From Spongospora subterranea f. sp. subterranea (Eukaryota > Endomyxa: Phytomyxea > Phytomyxea > Plasmodiophorida), in assembly GCA_049724395.1 (NCBI GenBank), contig JAUGWO010000007.1, forward strand, positions 248,001 through 312,000: DNA of 64,000 nt. The letters run 5' to 3'. Both the position numbers and the translations under genes were made by a program. The notes beneath the pieces are model-generated. The model worked only from the letters and a program-made list of their open reading frames with translations, had not been told where the DNA came from and searched no databases. Shown here piece after piece: positions 56,609-64,000 of this stretch (position 1 is the first letter of the stretch; every line of letters begins with the position of its first letter).

Positions 56609-57406
56609 GCCCCGCCGCCCCCGATCCCCTCAATATCCGCCAACAGAATAAAACAACACATTGTCATTTTTCGGGTCCACGAGATCGGCGCCGGATCGGT
56701 TCGGTGTCGTCATCACGATATCACTAGGGTTAAAGGGAGGTCCAGAACAACCAAACACGATCGGGATTCCATTGATCAATCAGGTCGTTTCCCGGTGATG
56801 GTGAAGGGGTTTCAGGTTCGAATCCTGTTTGATTGACGCGATCGTGACGATCGACACAGAATGGCAATTTCTCCATTGTATTGACTATATAGAACAGCTC
56901 TTTTACCGTTCTTCGTCAGATCGACTGTCGAACCGTCTCGGTAAACCCCGTTCCCCCAAAATCACACCGACCGTTCCGGCGCTATTGGATAGCATTGTGA
57001 GGTGCTGATCGACCCGACGATTCTGGTGTCTGGACCACAAGTTTCCCCCGAAACCGATCCGACAGGTCTCTGGAAATGTTGATCGGTGAATGGGTGTTAT
57101 TGTGGTCTGTTTTCGGCCACAAAACCACCTTTCCAATGCGATCTGGGGTCGATCAGATCATGTGACCACTGGTCTCCCGATCTCGTCCACCAATTCCGTT
57201 CGATCCGTACATCTGTACTTGTCGTGATCAAACGGTATTGGATTGTGTTCAGTGATCAATGTCGAATTATGGCGCTACAGTTCCGTACCCCAATCCCCTA
57301 GTTCGGTCAAAGGTACCAGACCGGTTCTATCGATCCATCGATCACCCCCCGGCCCCCAACAACCAACGCCGGTCATAATCCTAATCGGCCTGTGATCGTG
57401 TTGGAC
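56609..57406. other. Intergenic stretch with a tRNA-like remnant
   Basis: No protein gene is recognised. AATAAA-like sequence follows the MUN gene stop (about 56648). Upstream of 57407 is the promoter side of the surface-protein gene. Confidence 0.45.
56776..56836 (+). other. tRNA-like sequence, too short to be functional
   Basis: TCAATCA at the left pairs with TGATTGA at the right (7 bp, like an acceptor stem), and a canonical T-arm (CAGG TTCGAAT CCTG) with a perfect box B lies before the 3' strand. Only about 61 bases separate the ends, and no proper D-arm and anticodon arm can both fit. It is probably a deleted tRNA copy or a SINE-like fragment. Confidence 0.35.
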
Positions 57407-60400
57407 ATGACGCCGCCCATGTTGTCGATCGTGCTCCCGATCGCCGTCCTTCTGTCGGGGGTGGCGCTAGCGGCCGGACCCGCCGTCGTCTCGACCAGCT
57501 GGCAGTTCAAGAACATCGTGGTCGACTCGATGGAGATCCGCGCCTTCATCGTCAAGGTCAAGTTCGACCAGCCGATCTACATCAATGGCCTACCGATCAC
57601 CCACGCCAACCAGACCTACATCGCTCCACAACACGATCAGGGCGGGTGTAATGGCGGTGGCGGTGGCGGTGGCGGTCCAACATGGCCAGCCCTGACCGTT
57701 AGTATGGCCGGCACCACTAATATCTCTTGCACCAACTTCCTGTTCCAATCGCGGTTCACCCAGTCCGATTTCCCCAACTACCTCATGGCGACGTTCCTGA
57801 CGCGCGACGTCGGGTCGACGTTCCTGGGCGCGATCGGGTCGTTCATGATGCCGGAATACGTGGACCCGAACGGGATCGCCTTCATCAAGCTGATGTCGGC
57901 CAAGCAAGGAGGGCAGGTGCAGATGTCGGAGGCGACCGATTCCGATATTCTCACGTGTGGCAACAAGGTCATCACCATCGTCCCGTCGGCGATCAAGAAC
58001 GCCCAAGGCCAGCCGATCACGTCGTCCACGATCACGATCACGTCGTCGCCGACCATGGCCACGTGCGATTACGATGGGATCTCGGCGTTCAAGGACGCGT
58101 TCACGTACGTGGCCGATATGGCCAAGAAGCTGGTCCTGGACGCGTCCCTGTTCGATCAGTTCAAGTTCCTTCAGGGGTCGTTGGAGAGTCGCGACGTCCT
58201 CGACGCCTGTAAACAGCTGGTCGCCCCGATGTTCAGCACCAAGGTGTTGACCAAGACCCTGTTGCCCACACAGCAGTGCCTGTTCCCTCAAGGCAGTCGG
58301 GAGTTCGCCGCCTCCCCCTGCTGTAATCGCACCCTGCAATACACCCAGTGCTGTGCCCCCGTTTCGGTCGTCGCCAATCTCACCGTCATCAAGGACATTC
58401 AGACGAGCGTGATCCAGTCGACCTGTTCCAATCCGGATAAGATCCTGCTCAGCCTGTACTCGTATATCAATTCGCTGAACCCATCGTTGACCTTGTTCGA
58501 CACCCAAGATGAGCTGTCGAACCGGTGGCAGAAGTTCACCACGACCTGTTCCAACCTGATCTACTCGCAGAAATGTGCTGTCGACGCCGACTGCCTCTAC
58601 TCGAAGAGCTGCGACAGCAATATGGGTTCGTGCAAGGTCCCATGGGGGTTGGACGCCGACCTCACACTGCAGTGCTATTACGACCAGTTCGACCCACAGC
58701 ACCGAACGGCGTTGGCTGGGTCGTGGGGGATCAGCGACGACAGCAAGACCGCCTTCGTCGCCAAGATGGGATCCCTTCTCCTCAAGGACGACTGTGTCGG
58801 CAATAACGCATTCAATCTGCAATCGCGGTCAGCGCCCTCGCCGTGATGTGTTCCGACGTCGATCGATCGCCGTCGTGTTTGTTGAGTCGCGCTGACCTGT
58901 GAATTTGATCAGGTGCCAGGGCGATAATAACGGCTGCACAACGTGCACGGAATCGAATCGGACCCTGTGTCTGGCCGAGAAATCCTGCAACTGGAACAAC
59001 CAGATCCAGAGCCAGCAGGAGTGTCTGGCCACGAATCCGGTCGACAGCTACACGTCGTTCTGTGGCCAGTGTTGGAACGGTGGCGCCAGTTGTTGGTCCC
59101 AAACATCACCCGATATGTGTGTCGCCGATTTCTACCGCACCAAGGCGGATTGCGATGGCGCCAATCTCAACCTGACCTGGTAAATCATCTCGTATATCGA
59201 TTATGACCCCCCCCGATCGCCTTCCTTAGAACTGGACGATTATAGGTATACACCGGCGTGGCAACAAGGGCAATGTGTTGACGCCTCCAAGAAGAACGCC
59301 TCGTCCTGTCTGCCATCGACGATCTGTAGCCAGGTCACCAGCGATGGACGAGGATGTGATTCGGTGAGAAATGATGGGTCGTTCGGGTTTTTTGGGGCGG
59401 TGGCGCTGATTGTGCTGTAATATTAGGGCAATACCCATATATGTTATGCACCGAATGTGAACCAGACCGTGTGTAATAGTGCCTCATCAGTCACCAGAAC
59501 ACACGATGGCCAACAATACAATCTGGTAATTGAGGACGGGGACTGACACTTCATTCGTATATAAACACTAACTGGTGATATCGTTTGTTTTCAGCAATGG
59601 CAATCGTGGTTGAACAATCAGACCGGTCTATGCGCCGTCTCCAAACAATGGCAATCGCAGCTCCCGTTCACCCCATCGTTCTGCTCCAGTTTCTCGTCGG
59701 CCGTGGGGAATAAACCGGTCCTGTTCTACCCCGGTCGAACCTGGACCGAAGGGCAGCTGAACACGCCCGAGAAATGCGCCATCGGGCGGTGCAATTGGAA
59801 CGACCCCCAGGGGCGCGAATCCGGCTGGAACTTCGGCAAAGCGCAATGCGAATCGCGATCGATGTGTAGCCAGAGCTGTCCACGATGCCGAACCTGGCAA
59901 TGGGGCGGTCCAGGGTTCTGCTACGCCACCGCCACCAATATCACCATGAACATCTGCTTTGAAAAACAGGGAAACTGGATGGACAACGTCGTGGGCCAGA
60001 CCGGACGCTGCTTCTTCATGCAGGATTCGGCGACCGGGTCGCAATCGGCCTGTGTCGCCGCCGGGGCCAAACAGGGATTGCAGACCAAGTTCGCGTCGTG
60101 CGAGGGCGAATCCATCGACACGTGCGCGGCGCCGTCGACCGCCAGCGTCGGCGAGCTGGGCGCGTTCCTCAAGTGCCAATGGGACATGAACGCGCCGTGT
60201 CGCACGCCCCAGGAGTGTGCCCAGGCCGGGCGATGCAGCGACGACGACAAGTCGGTGTGGACGAACGATGGCGTCTCGCGTGCCGGTGCATGTCGTGTCG
60301 ATAACCACCCCGATCAATATGGATGGCCGGCTGATTGCGGCAGTCAAAAGTCCAAGACGCTCCCACGTTCGAACACGACGTTAACCTGGTCCAGGTCCGA

Positions 60401-61657
60401 TTCGTCGAGTCGTTCCCCGTTTCGGGTATTGACCGGATTGTGTGTGTCGTTTGTGGCGATCACAGGTTCCCCCTGAAATGTATCGATCCGGTTCCGGCCA
60501 ACGCCAGCGCCTGCGCTGCGATCGGCGGTCAATGGGTGACCCGAGCGAAGACCAAGGAGGAGTGCCTGGCCGATAAAGCGTGTTTCAGCGAGGGATCGAA
60601 CTGGGCCAACGGGATGAGCTCAACGCAATGCAGTCGGTGTTCGGGGACGACGTCATCGCTGTACGACTGGTCCCCTGGAAAGTGGATCAACGGGTCGATG
60701 ATCCCGTTCCAATGGGCGCCCAAGCAGTACTCGTCGGTGAACGCCTGGGCGAAACGCGTCGACAATATGAAGCAGTGGGATGCGCTCATCAATCCGGCCA
60801 TCAACTTCTACCTGGGTTCGGCCCAATATGGCCAGCTCACGTCGAAGTACTCGCTGGTCGCCGACCTGTACAAACAGATTTCGTGCGCGTGTTCACCTGG
60901 TCATGAAACCCGACAGTGTTTCGGGTCGATCGAAGCGTCGCCGGTCGGATCCACGTACCTGCAGAAGGGGAAGCTGAACAAGCTCGAGACGCCGTTGGGT
61001 GTTGTGAAGGCCATGGTCGCCAGCGATAACAAGACGCACGCCAATCGTCGTCGGCTGCTCGCCGATGGGTCGGTGTCGATAACGGTGTCGCAGGTGACGG
61101 CTCAATCGTTGGCCGTCGTGGTGAACAATCAGCCGAACTATGAGGTGGTGCTGGCGGCGCCCAGCACCAGTAAGGTCGTTGGGGAATTGGCGGGCGATGG
61201 GAGCGACATCTCCGGGTTCTCCCCGTCCATCACGTCGGCGTCCGTCACGCTGAACTTTGCCCAAACGATAACGGTGAACAAGACGACGTACCCGGTCGGC
61301 TGGATCGGCAAGCTGGTCGTGAACAAGGTCGTGGCCATGAAAGGGATCTCGGTGGTCGTCGGTAATGGGTCGGTGACGACAACGAACATCACGACGGATG
61401 GCACGTATTTCCCCATATTCCTACAGCAGAACTGGAAGACGTTCGCGGTCACGACCAAGGCGCCAACATCGACGGCAACGGTTTACAATCTGCAGTCGTC
61501 CGGCGCGCCAACGACTGCGACCACGGCCGGACCAACAACAGCTGCTCCACACACGGCCGCCACCACAGCTCCGACATCGTCAGCGACACCATTCACGTCC
61601 TCATCTATGATCATCACATCTGTTCTCACCACGTTCCTCGTGGTGTTCCTGTTATGA
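57407..61657 (+). CDS. Large cysteine-rich, GPI-anchored surface protein
   Basis: Six exons (57407-58827, 58913-59179, 59246-59363, 59427-59525, 59595-60388, 60466-61657) close in phase to 1296 residues. A signal peptide (MLSIVLPIAVLLSGVALAAG) opens the protein; the longer frame opens with GTG. A glycine run lies near residue 85. Exon 1 is an ectodomain with scattered Cys (CCNRTLQYTQCCAP). Exons 2-6 carry many PSI/plexin-like Cys motifs (CTTCTESNRTLCLAEKSCNW, CAIGRCNWND, CLADKACFSEG). After a hydrophobic-strand domain (KGISVVVGNGSVTTTN), a Thr/Ala/Pro-rich stalk and a C-terminal hydrophobic tail (MIITSVLTTFLVVFLL) form a GPI-anchor signal. NxS/T sites are frequent. It is likely a cell-surface glycoprotein; ligand or role unknown. 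Confidence 0.82.
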
Positions 61658-61820
61658 ACGATATCGCTCAACGGACGATATTGTGTTATAAAATCTCAGC
61701 CTAGCGCGTTGACGGTACCTAATAAATCCGTTGAAGTTGTTCGAATGGACAAACGACTCCGAAATATATTTGATCCGAATTAATATGGCGTTTCTAAAAC
61801 ACATCCCTGGGAGGACAATG

Positions 61821-64000
61821 TCATGATATTGTTCTAAACTGGCGAGATTTCTTGATAAACTTGTCGATGTCGTTCGCGATTCCTTGTTCCGCTGATTTCA
61901 GGTAGGATTCCAGGGCTGGTGTCCGGCCACGATGAAGCTGAAGAATCAAGCCGATGGCGGTTTGGGCTGGGATCATTACTGAATGGCTCCCCTCTGTCGC
62001 CATTGGGATTAGCGTTCTGATCACCTGATCCAATAGTATTGAACGGGAGAAGAACAGATCAGGATCGGCTTTCCCAATGACACCCAATTGCGTGGCCAAC
62101 TCCATTTGCACGTCGAGGTTGATGTCGCGGCTCATGCCGATCATGATCGAGACGACCATATCAACATCAGCGCCACATTTCGATAGAAGCAGAGCGGACG
62201 CCATGGTCAATCCCGTTGACCTGATGGTGGAATCAGTATCGCGTAGTGTCATCTGCATCATCATCATGCAATCGGCGAGATCAAGCTGGGAACCCGATCG
62301 CCGGATAACGGCAGCGGCAGCTAATGCCATTCCATGGCGTGTCTGACGAAACCCATCAGATACAAACCAAATCGGGATCGGTTCTTACCCACCTGCCAAT
62401 CAGCTGATACAGACGGCGATGATAACCGGTCGAACAGCTCGCGACAGTCACCGTCGTTCTGAAACAGTGCCGACAAAGTGCCAAAAGCAATGGCGGCTTC
62501 TACACGAAGTGCATCATTTGACATTGACAGGCACCTCAATAAGGTTGAGTCGATTGATGGAAAGAACTGTGGGGATATGGCAGAGCCCTGGATGAAGGAC
62601 GTTGTCGTCAGCGGCTGGACAAACACGGATCATGAACTGATTTGGAACCGACCACAGAGGACAGAAGACCAGCTATTGCTTTGGTCATGGATGCGATCAT
62701 GAGTTCATCATTACAGGAGCGAATGGCCGCCACAATTTCCTGTACTAGGATATCCGCTTTACGAGGAGCTAAGGTCAATAGGGACGCCAGCGCCATCGCT
62801 GCATTGTCCCGGACAGAGACGTCAGCGTCGCGTAAGTTCTTCGTGAACGTGGCCTGGAGTTGGGGGACAAACGGCTTCATGTGCGATCCGGCACGATCAA
62901 GAAGAAGGCCGAGGGTGCTCAGTATAGCCGCTTTAACAGGGGCCGGGAACCTATCCCCGACAATTCGAATCAGAGGTCCTGAATAGGCGATATACACGGT
63001 CAAGCCACCACGATGGGTATAGCCCCTAGCGATCAATACCGGTGATCTTGACAACATACGGGCGCAATGCATCGGGGCTGGTGAGGCTGACCAAATCCCC
63101 TAAAGCCGACGCCGCCTGCTGCCGTTGCTCGGCCGGGCCATTCAACAGGCCGAACTGGTAGATGGTCAACAGTGCAGTCAACCCGTTAGGAAGGCAGAAC
63201 CCTGGAACCGTGACCTAATATAAACCAACAAAACAGTTCATCAGATTGGCAATCGAAACGCAACTAAGCCAACGATTCTCAGACCGAGTCGAACTTAGAG
63301 CGACGGCCACATTCGCGGGCAAGCCTTTGAACTGCTTGACGAACAAACGATAGATGGGGAACTAATTGCTCCTACAAACACAGTTGAAACAATCAACCTG
63401 CACGCGCCATGACGAGGAATACCATACCTTTTCACTGGATTTGGAAAGTTGATTGAGACCTTCCAGCCCCGCTTGCTGCAACGCGACGTTCGCTGACGAT
63501 AATAACGACAAGAACGCACCAAGCACCGACCTAGTTCAAAACAAGCTCAGCCGAGGTTCAGGCAATGTAATGGTCACCTACTCATATTCGGAAGAAAAGT
63601 CAGAGCGGGTACCACCACAAAACGCCGCCAAGAGCACGGCAGAAACCAATTTCAAAGGTATCTGAGATTCGCGACGATCATCCAGAGCGGCACATAGACA
63701 TTGGACAACAGAATGCATTGCCTGAACACAAAACATATTAAAACCGTGGAGTAAGACGCCCGGCGTCAGATATTCACATCGGAGTGAACTTGAAGAACGA
63801 ATTCGGTAGCGGCGTCGGTAATGGCTTCTTGAATGAGAGGATCATCTGTATTGGCGACAGCGTTATGGTACCAGGGGATGATGGAATCGATGTGCATATC
63901 GATTGATGGACCATAGACGTCGGCGAGCGACGACAGCACACGAGCGGAAAACGGGGTGGCAGGGGACGAGACCTGAAAGAAAACATTAGCGACAAAGACC
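61821..64000 (-). CDS. GCN1: GCN1, C-terminal part (5' end beyond the window)
   Basis: HEAT-repeat protein read from the right edge to the stop at 61821. Recognisable GCN1 blocks: VPGFCLPNGL, QAASALGDLVSLTSPDALRP, then GPLIRIVGDRFPAPVKAAIL, LGLLLDRAGSHMKPFVPQLQ, ATFTKNLRDADVSVRDNAAM, and near the end DLADCMMMMQMTLRDTDSTI. These align with the C-terminal third of human and yeast GCN1, including the near-invariant KPFVPQLQ-TFTK block. GCN1 binds collided ribosomes and activates GCN2 during amino-acid starvation. Short introns occur around 62350, 62950-63050, 63220-63300 and 63360-63430. Only the last part of a ~2600-residue protein is inside the window. Confidence 0.9.

Noticed and set aside
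57590-58822. 410-codon - strand frame
   Set aside because: Antisense shadow of exon 1 of the surface-protein gene. Its composition is arginine/leucine-rich and low in complexity, with no domain.
1-64000. CRISPR arrays, rRNA genes, operons and ribosome binding sites
   Set aside because: The window is eukaryotic nuclear DNA; no such arrays or Shine-Dalgarno-led gene clusters are visible.

Overview
This is nuclear DNA from a eukaryote with a compact, intron-rich genome. Genes lie on both strands, mostly a few hundred bases apart, and nearly all are split by GT-AG introns of about 47-70 bases. For many genes I closed the exon phases by hand, and the spliced lengths come out as whole codons. Gene content points to an organism with a flagellated stage and fungus-like metabolism. 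CEP19 and a retinoblastoma-type E2F sit beside cobalamin-independent methionine synthase, a peroxisomal acyl-CoA oxidase ending in SKL, and PEX6. An early-diverging zoosporic fungus (chytrid-like) or a relative such as an aphelid fits best. An oomycete is possible but less likely given the intron density. The window shows nothing prokaryotic.

Layout. 0.5-1.3 kb: TMEM135-like (-). 2.7-4.5 kb: PF11397-type GlcNAc transferase (+). 4.6-5.8 kb: coiled-coil protein (-). 6.1-10.9 kb: a transposon island holding a broken hAT copy and a 2.68 kb element with 13-bp terminal inverted repeats, next to a severed gene fragment. 11.3-12.5 kb: aldo-keto reductase of the Kv-beta type (-). 12.9-13.3 kb: EF-hand protein (-). 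13.7-17.0 kb: VPS53 (+). 17.2-20.2 kb: a Cys-containing orphan (+) and a DCAF4-like WD protein (+). 20.4-21.1 kb: RNA 5'-triphosphatase (-). 21.5-22.8 kb: E2F (-). 23.4-24.8 kb: SLC35B3-like nucleotide-sulfate transporter (+). 24.8-27.4 kb: acyl-CoA oxidase (-). 28.5-31.6 kb: a protein with six Cys/His 'PQPPDG' modules plus TPRs (+). 31.7-32.4 kb: mitochondrial bL19 (+). 32.9-34.3 kb: DNAJC21/Jjj1 (+). 34.6-36.0 kb: TPR protein (-). 36.4-39.4 kb: long coiled-coil protein (+). 39.8-42.4 kb: PEX6 (-). 42.8-43.1 kb: small orphan (-). 43.9-44.6 kb: CEP19 (-). 44.9-46.5 kb: NMD3 (+). 47.6-48.3 kb: orphan (-). 48.7-51.7 kb: MetE (+). 51.8-52.8 kb: membrane RING protein (-). 53.2-56.6 kb: MUN-domain (UNC13-like) protein (+). 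57.4-61.7 kb: large Cys-rich GPI-anchored surface protein (+). 61.8 kb to the right edge: C-terminal part of GCN1 (-).

The genes are not an operon. They cover ordinary eukaryotic housekeeping: ribosome biogenesis and translation control (NMD3, DNAJC21, bL19m, GCN1), vesicle tethering and priming (VPS53, MUN protein), peroxisomes (PEX6, acyl-CoA oxidase), cell-cycle transcription (E2F) and the flagellar base (CEP19). The most unusual item is the six-module PQPPDG protein, whose modules largely follow exon boundaries and match no family I can name. Base composition changes clearly along the window: the left ~42 kb is AT-leaning, while 52-61 kb is strongly GC-rich with many GATCG words.
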